Made by a program: the position numbers and the translations under genes. Positions 33,129 to 41,967 of a stretch of DNA of 64,000 nucleotides are shown piece after piece. The notes under the pieces are model-generated. The model had not been told where the DNA came from. It made no database searches and saw nothing but the letters and a program-made list of their open reading frames with translations. Position 1 is the first letter of the stretch. Each line of letters begins with the position of its first letter. Origin of the DNA: Rheinheimera nanhaiensis E407-8 (GTDB lineage: Bacteria; Pseudomonadota; Gammaproteobacteria; Enterobacterales; Alteromonadaceae); contig NZ_BAFK01000018.1 of NCBI RefSeq assembly GCF_000296695.1, forward strand, positions 16,616 through 80,615, in the 5' to 3' direction.

Positions 33129-34334
33129 ATGGCTGAGTACCATACTTTTAGCACTGAAGATGCTATGCGTTTTGCCGATGAACACAGTGGTTTGTTTGGC
33201 GATCACAGCAAATTAAGCTGTGAGGAATTTGGCGACGGCAACCTGAACCTGGTGTTTCGGGTAAGTAATGACAAAGGCACCAGCCTGATTGTGAAACAAG
33301 CGCTGCCTTATGCCCGTTGTGTCGGCGAAAGCTGGCCATTGACAATTGACCGTGCCCGCATTGAAGCGCAAGTGCTGCTAAAACACCGCAAACTCTGCCC
33401 TGAGCACACAGTAGAAGTTCTGCACTATGATGCCGAGCAGGCCGCCATTTTAATGGAAGACTTAAAGCACTACCGCATTTTGCGCACTGAGCTAATTAGC
33501 GGTAAACAATTTGCCCACTTAGCGCCACAAATGGCGAGCTACCTGGCCAATACGTTGTTTTACACCAGCGACTTTGCCCTAACCGGGCCGAATAAAAAGC
33601 AACAGGTGGGTAAGTTTTTAAACCCGGAGCTGTGCCTGATCACCGAAGACTTATTTTTTACCGACCCCTATTGCAACCACGAGCGCAATAATATCCATGC
33701 CGAAATTCGCCAGCAGGCGCAGCAGCTTTGGCATGACGAAGCGCTGCAGGCCGAAGTGGCACAGTTAAAAGCAGATTTTTTATCCAAACCGCAGGCACTG
33801 CTACACGGCGATGTGCACAGCGGCAGTATTTTTATTAACGAAGAGAACTGCAAAGTTATCGACGCCGAGTTTGGCTTTTATGGCCCTATTGGTTTTGATG
33901 TTGGCAGTTTAATCGGCAACTTGCTACTAAACTATCTGGGCCACTTCGGCCTGACGCAAGACACTGACGCCCGGCAACAGCATCAGGACTACCTCGTGTC
34001 GCAAGTACAAAGCTTGTGGCAGGAATTTTCAGCACAGTTCACGCAGCTGATGCGCAGTGAATGCCATGAGCCGGCACTGCAAAATAGCCTGTATCAGCAG
34101 CGTTTTATGCAGCAGCTGTGGGCTGACACCTTAGGCTACGCCGGCTGTGAGCTGATTCGCCGCACGGTAGGCTTAGCCCATGTGGCCGATCTGGATAAGA
34201 TCAGCAACAGCACAGTGCGCGGCCAGTGTGAAGCGAAAGCGCTACAGCTTGGCCGCGACTTAATTATGCAGCGCCACAGCCTGGCTAATATGGCGCAGCT
34301 TATGCAGTTGCTACACTCATTGTCTGAGCGCTAA
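33129..34334 (+). CDS. mtnK: S-methyl-5-thioribose kinase
   Basis: The 401-residue kinase of the aminoglycoside phosphotransferase-like fold has EEFGDGNLNLVFRV (ATP site), the catalytic loop LLHGDVHSGSIF (near residue 222) and IDAEFGFYGPIGFD with the metal Asp/Glu. It phosphorylates methylthioribose for methionine salvage. Length and motifs are those of MtnK. It is transcribed away from mtnA, forming a compact divergent pair. Confidence 0.95.
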   Translation: MAEYHTFSTEDAMRFADEHSGLFGDHSKLSCEEFGDGNLNLVFRVSNDKGTSLIVKQALPYARCVGESWPLTIDRARIEAQVLLKHRKLCPEHTVEVLHYDAEQAAILMEDLKHYRILRTELISGKQFAHLAPQMASYLANTLFYTSDFALTGPNKKQQVGKFLNPELCLITEDLFFTDPYCNHERNNIHAEIRQQAQQLWHDEALQAEVAQLKADFLSKPQALLHGDVHSGSIFINEENCKVIDAEFGFYGPIGFDVGSLIGNLLLNYLGHFGLTQDTDARQQHQDYLVSQVQSLWQEFSAQFTQLMRSECHEPALQNSLYQQRFMQQLWADTLGYAGCELIRRTVGLAHVADLDKISNSTVRGQCEAKALQLGRDLIMQRHSLANMAQLMQLLHSLSER

Positions 34335-34402
34335 CCGCTGCAGCATGCGACAGTGCACATGCCGGGCTAGCGTTTGCCGGTATTAATCCGTGGAGCTACG
34401 CC

Positions 34403-35323
34403 ATGACAACATTGCAACTGCAGAGCGTTAACTGTATCTGGCAACAGGCGGCACATAACGCCTTTACCGATCTGGTCGAGTTTAACGGCGCGCTCTGGTG
34501 CGTGTTTCGTGAAGGTAGCGACCATGTATCCCCCGATGGCGCCTTTCGACTGTTGCGCAGCAGCGATGGCTTAAACTGGCACAGTGCTGCACTGATTAGC
34601 GATAACAGCGCCGATTTACGTGATGCCAAGCTTAGCGTAAGCCCAGAGGGCAAGCTGTTGCTGCTGGGCGCTGGCGCCCTGCATGATCGCAGCGCGTTAA
34701 GCCATCAGTCTTATCTGTGGCAATCGGCTGATGGTTATCACTGGCCAGCGCCGCTGGCAGTTGGCGAGGCCAATATCTGGCTGTGGCGTATGGCGTGGCA
34801 GCAAAAAATGCTGTATGCCCTGGGTTATAAAGTAGGCCAGCCGCGCCTGGTACGCTTGTATCACAGTAACAATATGCATGACTTTACTGCGATAACAGAC
34901 GTATACAGCGGCAGTTATGCCAATGAAAGCGGCTTGCTGTTTACCACTGACGGCACGGCGCTGTGTTTGTTACGACGAGACCCTGAACATGGCTTATTTG
35001 GTCAAAGCGCCCCGCCCTACAGCAACTGGCAGTGGCAGGATCTTGGTTGTCGTATTGGCGGGCCACAGTGGTTGCAACTCCCGGACGGCCAACTGCTGGC
35101 CTGCGTGCGGCTGTATGATGACAAAGTACGCACCAGCCTGTGCTGGATAGACCGGCAAAGCGGTAAGCTAACCGAAGCGTTAACGCTGCCCTCGGGCGGC
35201 GATTGCAGCTACGCCGGCATGGTGCGGCGCGGCAACAAGCTTTATATCAGTTACTACTCATCACATGAACACACCACCGCCATCTATCTGGCGGTGGTTA
35301 TTCTACAGCAGCTAGCCAGTTAG
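34403..35323 (+). CDS. Sialidase-like beta-propeller protein, unknown function
   Basis: The 306-residue protein shows repeated blade-like units typical of BNR/sialidase-fold or glycosidase-like propellers: LWCVFREGSDHVSPDGAFRLLRSSDGLNWHSA, LWQSADGYHW, and GPQWLQLPDGQLLACVRLYD. SxDGxxW occurs at least twice, like the Asp-box. There is no signal peptide, so it is probably cytoplasmic. It lies 68 bases after mtnK and may be co-transcribed, but no link with methionine salvage is known. It converges with the redoxin gene with a 4-base overlap. Catalytic role is not shown. Confidence 0.7.
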   Translation: MTTLQLQSVNCIWQQAAHNAFTDLVEFNGALWCVFREGSDHVSPDGAFRLLRSSDGLNWHSAALISDNSADLRDAKLSVSPEGKLLLLGAGALHDRSALSHQSYLWQSADGYHWPAPLAVGEANIWLWRMAWQQKMLYALGYKVGQPRLVRLYHSNNMHDFTAITDVYSGSYANESGLLFTTDGTALCLLRRDPEHGLFGQSAPPYSNWQWQDLGCRIGGPQWLQLPDGQLLACVRLYDDKVRTSLCWIDRQSGKLTEALTLPSGGDCSYAGMVRRGNKLYISYYSSHEHTTAIYLAVVILQQLAS

Positions 35324-35919
35324 TATTTGATGCTGCAACCGTACGGCTTAGTCACTGCCGGATCAGGCGCCTGACCATCTAACACCGCTTTGGCTGCATT
35401 GGCAAAATAGGGTGTGGCTTTGGCAATATCGTCAACCTTGGCCGACGGGATGCTGTCGATACCGCCCATATACTGCAGTACACCGGCCTTGTCGATCACA
35501 TACATATGCGGTGTGGTTTTCGCATCATAGGCTTTACCCACTACGCCGCTTTCATCAAACACTACCGCCGTTGGCAGTGCACTGCGGCTGGCCGTCAGCT
35601 CATCGGCCTTGGCACCGCTGACATGGCCCTGTTTGCCCGGCGCAGAGGAAATGACGCTAAGCCATACCACGTCCTGCGCTTTCATTTCGGCCTGTAGCGC
35701 CTGCATATTACCGTTGTAATGTTTCTTCACGAAGGGGCAGTCATGGTTGGTCCACTCCAGCACCACATTTTTGCCGGCAAAATCTTTTAAACTGTGGCTG
35801 ATGCCTTTGGAATCGACCACGGTAAAGTCCGGTGCCGGTGCGCCGACCTGAGGTGCGGCGGCCAGCCCGAGTGACAACACAGCAGCAGACGCTGCCAGAA
35901 CCAGTTGACGTACTTTCAT
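35320..35919 (-). CDS. Periplasmic redoxin-domain protein
   Basis: The 199-residue protein has a signal peptide (MKVRQLVLAASAAVLSLGLAAA) and an AhpC/TSA-like thioredoxin fold: APDFTVVDSKGISHSLKDFAGKNVVLEWTNHDCPFVKKHY, with a single active-site Cys, then TPHMYVIDKAGVLQYMGGID. A second Cys is near the C-terminus. I start at ATG 35919 rather than 35925, because AGGAG is then 8 bases away. It lies 33 bases downstream of the DsbD-like gene, which probably reduces it. Confidence 0.85.
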   Translation of the reverse strand: MKVRQLVLAASAAVLSLGLAAAPQVGAPAPDFTVVDSKGISHSLKDFAGKNVVLEWTNHDCPFVKKHYNGNMQALQAEMKAQDVVWLSVISSAPGKQGHVSGAKADELTASRSALPTAVVFDESGVVGKAYDAKTTPHMYVIDKAGVLQYMGGIDSIPSAKVDDIAKATPYFANAAKAVLDGQAPDPAVTKPYGCSIKY

Positions 35920-35952
35920 CTGCATTACTCCTGTTTTGTTGCGTTGGGTAGA

Positions 35953-38022
35953 TTAAAGTTGCCGACTCAGTCGCTCCAAGGTGGTAGCGAGGGTGTCGGG
36001 GGTTAAAATTTGCGGCAGCACTTCAGGTGGCTGCCCGGGCCAGTACAGCACGTACAGCGGCACACCATCGCGCTGGTACAAACGTAAATACTCGGTAATG
36101 GCGCTGTCGCGCAGCGTCCAGTCACCTTTTAAGTAGGTCACATCGTATAGCGCCAGCGCCGCCTTACTGCTTTGTGTATTCAGCGCCACCCGCTCGTTAA
36201 CTAAGCAGGTGATGCACCAGTCGGCGGTCATATTCACCAGCACCGGCTTACCCTCTGCCTTTAGCTGTTGCAGCTTTGCTGCCGACCAGCTTTGCCAGTG
36301 CTGACTGCTTTGCTGCTGCACCGGCGCATTGCTGACAGCAGGTGTCAGCGCCGGCAATAACAGCGCCAGCAGCAACAGCAGCAGCGCCAACACCATGTTC
36401 ACCTTACCTGCCTGGGCCAGCTGTTTACGGCCCCATAACCAGCAGGCCGCGGCAACACATACCACGCCAATTAACAGCAGCGCCTGCGCATCAATACCGG
36501 TTTGCCGGCCATACACCCACAACAGCCACACCGCGCTTAAATACAGCGGATACGCCAGCCACTGCTTAAAACTTTCCATCCAGGCGCCGGGTTTGGGTAA
36601 CAGGCGGGCAAAGCCCGGCACAAAGGCCAGCAGTAAAAATGGCAGCGCCATGCCCAGGCCTAAGGCAACAAACACCGTAAGCGCTACTACAGCACTTTGG
36701 CCGACCGCGTAGCCCAGCGCCGTGCCCATAAAGGGTGCGGTACAAGGGCTGGCCACTACTACGGCCAGCACGCCGGTAAAAAAGGCCCCCTTGCCACCTT
36801 TGGCACTGGCTAAACTGCTGCCGCTGTTCATCAGGCCTAAGCCAAACTGCACTACGCCGGACAAACTTAAGCCCAGCGCAAATAGCAAATACACCAGCAA
36901 TGCCACTAAATAGGGGTTCTGCAGCTGAAAACCCCAGCCCACGGCCTGCCCGGCAGCACGCAGCGCGATCAATAGCAATGCCAGTAGCGCAAAACTGAGC
37001 ACCACACCCGCGCTGTAAAGCAGCGCATCCCGTTGCTGCGCCGACCGCTGTTGACCGTTACTGGCCAGGCTTAACGCTTTTAATGACAACACCGGAAACA
37101 CACAGGGCATTAAATTCAGCAGCAAACCGCCACTGGCCGCCAGCAGCAAAATAAGCCACAGCGGCGTAGCCGTCTGTTGGCCCTGGGTGATCAGAATATC
37201 GGTGCTGCTATCACCGGCTTGAGTAAGCAGCACACTGTAAGCGCCGCTGTCGGTTACCAGCACCACTTCAAGCTGATTGGGCGCAGCGGAAAAATAGGTA
37301 TTTAGCCCCTGCTGCAGCATCAGCTGGTTATTATTCAGCGTAATTTGCTGGTCGGCCGCGTGATCAACCAGTTCAGTGGCGGCGACAAAAAACCGGCTGA
37401 CATTAAGCCCCTGTGGTAAGTCAATCAGCGCAGAAAAAGCGGCACCCGAGGTATCAAAGCGGCCGCTGGCGTTAAGCGGTGTAGGTAAGCGCGTTTTAGC
37501 CTCGGTAAACAGCGGCTGATACTGCTGAGCTAACACTGCATTCGCGCCAACCGGCAGGCTTAAACTGAAACTGGCGCTGGCCGGAATACAGACTTCTTCG
37601 CACACCAGCCAGTCTGCCGTCAGGCCAATATCCAATGTATCGGCGCTATAACCAGCCGGCAGGCGAAGCTCTGACAGCAGTATGGTCTGGCCTTCAAAGC
37701 CGTAGTTCATCAAAGGTGGTAAGGCAATGGCGCTGGGTGTTGGCCAGGCGATATCACCCACCGTTACGCCGTCAGGCAACTGCCAGCTTAAGCTGGTGGC
37801 CAGGCCAGAATCGCCCGGGTTTTGCCAGTAGGTATGCCAGTGCTCATCCGGCACAAAATGCAGCGCCAGCAACGCAGACTGGCCCGGCACCAGCTGTTGG
37901 TACTCGCTGACCAGTTCGGCTTTTAAATGGCTGGCACTTTGCCAGCCACTGCTGGTGGCAACTGCCTTAACCGGCACTAAGGCGATACACAGCAGTAACA
38001 GCGCTACAATCAAATTTGGCAT
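35953..38022 (-). CDS. DsbD/ScsB-type transmembrane thiol reductase
   Basis: The 689-residue protein has a signal peptide, an N-terminal DsbD-alpha-like domain (with CEEVCIPASASF near residue 140), a membrane core of about eight helices carrying the paired Cys residues NLMPCVFPVLSLK and ASPCTAPFMG, and a C-terminal thioredoxin domain with DWCITCLVNE. Electrons pass from cytoplasmic thioredoxin to periplasmic partners. The long N-terminal region suits the ScsB/DsbD-like branch. The likely client is the adjacent redoxin. Confidence 0.88.
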   Translation of the reverse strand: MPNLIVALLLLCIALVPVKAVATSSGWQSASHLKAELVSEYQQLVPGQSALLALHFVPDEHWHTYWQNPGDSGLATSLSWQLPDGVTVGDIAWPTPSAIALPPLMNYGFEGQTILLSELRLPAGYSADTLDIGLTADWLVCEEVCIPASASFSLSLPVGANAVLAQQYQPLFTEAKTRLPTPLNASGRFDTSGAAFSALIDLPQGLNVSRFFVAATELVDHAADQQITLNNNQLMLQQGLNTYFSAAPNQLEVVLVTDSGAYSVLLTQAGDSSTDILITQGQQTATPLWLILLLAASGGLLLNLMPCVFPVLSLKALSLASNGQQRSAQQRDALLYSAGVVLSFALLALLLIALRAAGQAVGWGFQLQNPYLVALLVYLLFALGLSLSGVVQFGLGLMNSGSSLASAKGGKGAFFTGVLAVVVASPCTAPFMGTALGYAVGQSAVVALTVFVALGLGMALPFLLLAFVPGFARLLPKPGAWMESFKQWLAYPLYLSAVWLLWVYGRQTGIDAQALLLIGVVCVAAACWLWGRKQLAQAGKVNMVLALLLLLLALLLPALTPAVSNAPVQQQSSQHWQSWSAAKLQQLKAEGKPVLVNMTADWCITCLVNERVALNTQSSKAALALYDVTYLKGDWTLRDSAITEYLRLYQRDGVPLYVLYWPGQPPEVLPQILTPDTLATTLERLSRQL

Positions 38023-38245
38023 AAAGCTCTCGCGGGTGGTGATGCTAACCTATACGAGCCTACAACGATTTTGATCAGAGTGCTTAGAATGTACCCGCCA
38101 AACGTCGTCAAATTGAGCATTTTGTGCGACAAACTGCTATATTAGCCTACGTTTAGCCTTAGCGGCCGCTGTGGTCACTCCAGCAATTTGGCTGCTACTA
38201 AACACACACAACTTCACAAAACTTATCAATAAAAGGTTCACCTTA

Positions 38246-40486
38246 ATGAAACCATTTACCAAGTCAGCGTTGTCAGTAGCTTTACAGGCTGCCCTGTTTG
38301 GCGCAGCCGTTAGCCTTTCTCCTGTGCTGGTGGCACAGGAAAGTGACAAAGGCACCGAAGCGAAAGAACAGGAACTGGAAACCATTACCGTTACCGCCCA
38401 GAAGCGGGCGCAGAGCATTCAGGAAGTGCCAATTTCTATCGCCACTTTATCCGGCGAGAAATTCGATGCCATTTTCTCTTCAGGAGACGACATCACTGCC
38501 CTGGCCATTAAAGTACCGGGCCTGTATGCCGAAACGTCAAATGGCCGCGCCGCACCGCGCTTTTATATTCGTGGTTTGGGCAACACTGACTTTGACTTAG
38601 CCGCCTCGCAACCGGTATCCATTATTATGGATGAGGTGGTGATGGAGAACGTGATTTTAAAAAGTTTCCCGCTGTTTGACGTACAGCAGGTTGAGGTGAT
38701 CCGTGGCCCGCAAGGCACGCTGTTTGGCCGCAACACCACCGCCGGTATTATTAAATTTGACAGCGTAAAACCACGGCAGGAATTTGATGCCTATGTAAAA
38801 ACCACCGCCGGCACTTTGGGCCAGTTTAATCTGGAAGGTGCAGTGGGTGGTGGCTTAACCGACGAGTTATCTGCCCGGGTATCGTTGTTATCGCAGCACC
38901 GCAGCGACTGGGTGAATAACAGTTTCACCGGCGAAAACGATGCCATGGGTGGCTACAATGAACGTGCCGGCCGGGTACAGTTTTTATACGAAGCAGCCGA
39001 TTTTGATGCGTTGTTAAATGTGCATTCGCGTAATTACGATGGTACCTCGTCGCTGTTCCGCGCGAATATTCTTTCACCTGGCAGCGACAAGCTGAACGAT
39101 AACTACGACCGCGATACCGTGGCGTACGACAACCCTACCGCCAATAGCCAAAGCTATGATGCCTGGGGTGCATCGTTAAAGTTTGATTTCCGCTTTGATG
39201 GCATGACGCTGACCAGCATTTCTGCGCTGGAGCGCGCTGACGGTGGCGGTATTGGTGACATTGACGGCGGCACACCAGATGGCCCTGGCGTTATCCCATT
39301 TCAGGCGGTGACGGAAGATCAGTTAAAAGATTTAAAGCAATACACGCAGGAAATCCGTTTAGCCAGCGACACCAGCGACGCCTTAAGCTGGCAGGTGGGT
39401 GGTTTCTACTTCGACTCCACCTTTGGTGTTAACAGTATCGATGGTTTCTTTGGCGCCACCGAAGTGTTCCACGGTAACACCAGCTGGGCGCTGTTTGGCC
39501 AAACCTCGTATAAAATCAACGACAAACTGGATGTCACCGGCGGTATCCGCTATACCGACGACGTGAAAACCTTCTCTGTCGGCAACCAGAACGTTGACGG
39601 TTTCGCGCTGGTGATTGGTGCAGCACAAATTCAGCAGTACGATCCGATTAAAGTGTCTGATGATCAAATTAGCTGGGAGCTAAACGCGAACTACCGCTTA
39701 ACCGACAAGACCAGTTTATTTGCCCGTGTCGCTGATGGCTTCCGCGCTCAGTCTATTCAGGGCCGTGATGTGGCCTTTGAAGCACCACCGTCTGTTGCCG
39801 AGTCAGAAACCATTTTGTCTTGGGAAGTGGGTGCAAAATCAGATCTGCTGAATAACACCCTGCGCTTAAACGCCGCCCTGTTCTACTACACCATTGATGA
39901 TATTCAGTTATCCGCCATTGGTGGCCAAACCCAGGGTAACCAGCTGATTAACGCCGACAAAGGTGTCGGTTATGGTTTTGAGTTCGACTTTGACTATCGT
40001 GTACTGCCAAACCTGAGTGTGGGCGGTGGTTTTAGCTACAACAACACCGAACTGCAGGACGATACGCTGACCGTAGCGCCTTGTGGCTCAGGCATGTGTA
40101 CCGTGCTGGATCCGTTAAATGCGCAAAATCTGGCACTGATTGACGGCAACCCGTTCCCGCAGGCACCGGAAACCATCCTTACATTGAATGGCCGTTATGA
40201 TTTCCCGATTGAAAGTGGTGAAATTTATATTTACGGTGATTATCAAATTCAGGGTAAAACTAACCTGTTCCTGTATGAATCTGCCGAGTTTAAGTCAAAC
40301 AACAACTACGAAGCCGGTTTACGCGTAGCTTATATCAACTACGACAATAACTACGAAGTAGGCGTGTTTGGCCGCAATATCACTGATCAGGACAACTTAA
40401 AAGGCGCCATCGACTTCAATAACCTGACCGGTTTTGTGAACGAACCGCGCACCTTTGGTGTCGACTTTAAGATTAATTTCTATTAA
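38246..40486 (+). CDS. TonB-dependent receptor
   Basis: The frame is open from 38171, but ATG 38246 follows AAAAGG and starts a signal peptide (MKPFTKSALSVALQAALFGAAV). The 746-residue protein has a TonB box-like ETITVTAQKR, a plug domain (VPISIATLSGEKFD to VEVIRGPQGTLFGRNTTAGI) and a 22-strand barrel ending VDFKINFY. It imports an unknown ligand across the outer membrane using TonB energy. It belongs to the large Alteromonadales-type receptor group with EVPISI plugs. No transport partner is adjacent. Confidence 0.92.
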   Translation: MKPFTKSALSVALQAALFGAAVSLSPVLVAQESDKGTEAKEQELETITVTAQKRAQSIQEVPISIATLSGEKFDAIFSSGDDITALAIKVPGLYAETSNGRAAPRFYIRGLGNTDFDLAASQPVSIIMDEVVMENVILKSFPLFDVQQVEVIRGPQGTLFGRNTTAGIIKFDSVKPRQEFDAYVKTTAGTLGQFNLEGAVGGGLTDELSARVSLLSQHRSDWVNNSFTGENDAMGGYNERAGRVQFLYEAADFDALLNVHSRNYDGTSSLFRANILSPGSDKLNDNYDRDTVAYDNPTANSQSYDAWGASLKFDFRFDGMTLTSISALERADGGGIGDIDGGTPDGPGVIPFQAVTEDQLKDLKQYTQEIRLASDTSDALSWQVGGFYFDSTFGVNSIDGFFGATEVFHGNTSWALFGQTSYKINDKLDVTGGIRYTDDVKTFSVGNQNVDGFALVIGAAQIQQYDPIKVSDDQISWELNANYRLTDKTSLFARVADGFRAQSIQGRDVAFEAPPSVAESETILSWEVGAKSDLLNNTLRLNAALFYYTIDDIQLSAIGGQTQGNQLINADKGVGYGFEFDFDYRVLPNLSVGGGFSYNNTELQDDTLTVAPCGSGMCTVLDPLNAQNLALIDGNPFPQAPETILTLNGRYDFPIESGEIYIYGDYQIQGKTNLFLYESAEFKSNNNYEAGLRVAYINYDNNYEVGVFGRNITDQDNLKGAIDFNNLTGFVNEPRTFGVDFKINFY

Positions 40487-40502
40487 TCCTGAATAACATG
40501 AC

Positions 40503-40528
40503 AAAGGGCAGCATCAGCTGCCCTTTTT
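40503..40528 (+). terminator. Terminator after TonB receptor gene
   Basis: AAAGGGCAGC (40503-40512) pairs with GCTGCCCTTT (40517-40526) around the tetraloop ATCA and is followed by T residues. It closes the receptor transcript before ltaE. Confidence 0.9.
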
Positions 40529-40634
40529 ATTGCAGCCAATTATTTCAGCGAATAGTGCTGCGCTTTAAGCCATTCTGATTGCACAAGATGCCATGCCGCC
40601 TTAGTCTGTCTGCAGAATTTTTGTGGAGTACACC

Positions 40635-41717
40635 ATGGCCGATTTTCGCAGCGACACCGTCACCCAACCCTCATTAGCGATGAAAGAGCGTATGTTCAGC
40701 GCAGCGCTGGGCGATGATGTGTTTAACGACGACCCCACCACGCTGGAACTGCAGCGCACTGCCGCCGACATGCTCGGTTTTGACGCGGCATTATTTGCCC
40801 CCAGCGGTACCCAAACCAACCTGATTGCCATGATGAGCCATTGCCAGCGCGGTGACGAGGCTATTGTCGGCCAGCAGTGGCACACCTACAAATGGGAAGG
40901 CGGCGGCATGGCGGTACTCGGCTCTATTCAGCCACAGCCGCTGGAACTGCAAGCCGATGGCACGCTGGCGCTTGCCGATATCGCTGCCGCCATCAAACCG
41001 GACGATCCGCATTTTGCCCGTACGCGCTTAATCGTGATTGAAAACAGTGTGGGCGGTAAGGTGCTGCCACTGAGTTATATGCGTGATGTCGCCGCGCTGG
41101 CCAAAGACAAAGGCTTAGCCTGCCATATCGATGGTGCGCGCTTAATGAATGCCGCCGTGGCATTGGCACCAGAGCATGGCTTAACGCCACAGCAAATGGC
41201 ACGCGAGCTATGCCAGGGCTATGACTCGGTATCCTTGTGTTTATCCAAAGGCTTAGGCTGTCCGGTCGGCTCTTTGCTGCTTGGCTCACACGACTTTATC
41301 GCCCGCGCCAAACGGATACGTAAGATGCTCGGCGGCGGCATGCGCCAAACCGGTATTCTGGCCGCCGCCGGTTTATATGCACTGGAGCACAATATTAACC
41401 GCCTGGCTGATGATCATGCCAATTGCCGCTATTTAGCCGATGGCCTGACTATTCTGGCGGCGCAATTACCCGCCTTGCAAGGCAAGCTTACGCCGCTGCC
41501 GGTGCAGACCAATATTTTATTTACTGATGTTGAGCTTAAGCTGGCAGAGCAGTTAGTGCCGTACTTAGCACAGCGTGGCATTAAGCTGACTGGCAGTAAC
41601 TACCAAAGCGCCAATGGCAGCATTAAGCGGCTGCGCTGGGTGTGTCATCTGGATATCAGCCGCGACGATATCGAGCGCACACTGCAAGCGGTAACGGCGT
41701 TTGCGCACAGAGCATAG
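40635..41717 (+). CDS. ltaE: Low-specificity L-threonine aldolase
   Basis: The 360-residue PLP enzyme begins MADFRSDTVTQPS, the usual start of LtaE, and contains HIDGARLMNAAVAL and the cofactor Lys in SLCLSKGLGCPVGS (near residue 203). It cleaves threonine and allo-threonine to glycine and acetaldehyde. I use ATG 40635, which has GGAG 5 bases upstream, not the GTG 12 bases earlier. The gene stands alone between a terminator and the repeat copy B. Confidence 0.94.
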   Translation: MADFRSDTVTQPSLAMKERMFSAALGDDVFNDDPTTLELQRTAADMLGFDAALFAPSGTQTNLIAMMSHCQRGDEAIVGQQWHTYKWEGGGMAVLGSIQPQPLELQADGTLALADIAAAIKPDDPHFARTRLIVIENSVGGKVLPLSYMRDVAALAKDKGLACHIDGARLMNAAVALAPEHGLTPQQMARELCQGYDSVSLCLSKGLGCPVGSLLLGSHDFIARAKRIRKMLGGGMRQTGILAAAGLYALEHNINRLADDHANCRYLADGLTILAAQLPALQGKLTPLPVQTNILFTDVELKLAEQLVPYLAQRGIKLTGSNYQSANGSIKRLRWVCHLDISRDDIERTLQAVTAFAHRA

Positions 41718-41725
41718 TGAGCCGT

Positions 41726-41877
41726 CTTACTCACACCAACACGCCGTGAACCCTTCCCTGGGGGCTCGATTACAAACTTCATCCGTGAAGTTTGTCCGGT
41801 GGACCTGCTTCGCTGTTCAAATTCGCTCCGGGCGAATTTGTCAGCATCCTGGCCTGCAACGGTTGGCTTAGAGTAAG
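41726..41877 (+). repeat. Structured dispersed repeat, copy B
   Basis: The gene-free stretch between ltaE and msrAB carries this element. Outer arms CTTACTC (41726-41732) / GAGTAAG (41871-41877) and CCAAC (41736-41740) / GTTGG (41862-41866) are inverted. Inside are two hairpins: ACAAACTTCA (41772-41781) / TGAAGTTTGT (41786-41795) with loop TCCG, and CAAATTCGC (41818-41826) / GCGAATTTG (41832-41840). It shares CAACACGCCGTGAA (41737-41750), TCCCTGnnGGCTCGATT (41755-41771) and CAACGGTTGnCTTAGAG (41857-41873) with copy A. Confidence 0.78.
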
Positions 41878-41967
41878 TCGACGCACCTTTGCAACCGTGG
41901 AAAGATTTTGCACCTTTTGCCTGTCTATTACGTAACATCAGTGAAGTAACAACAGGCAGAGGTAACC

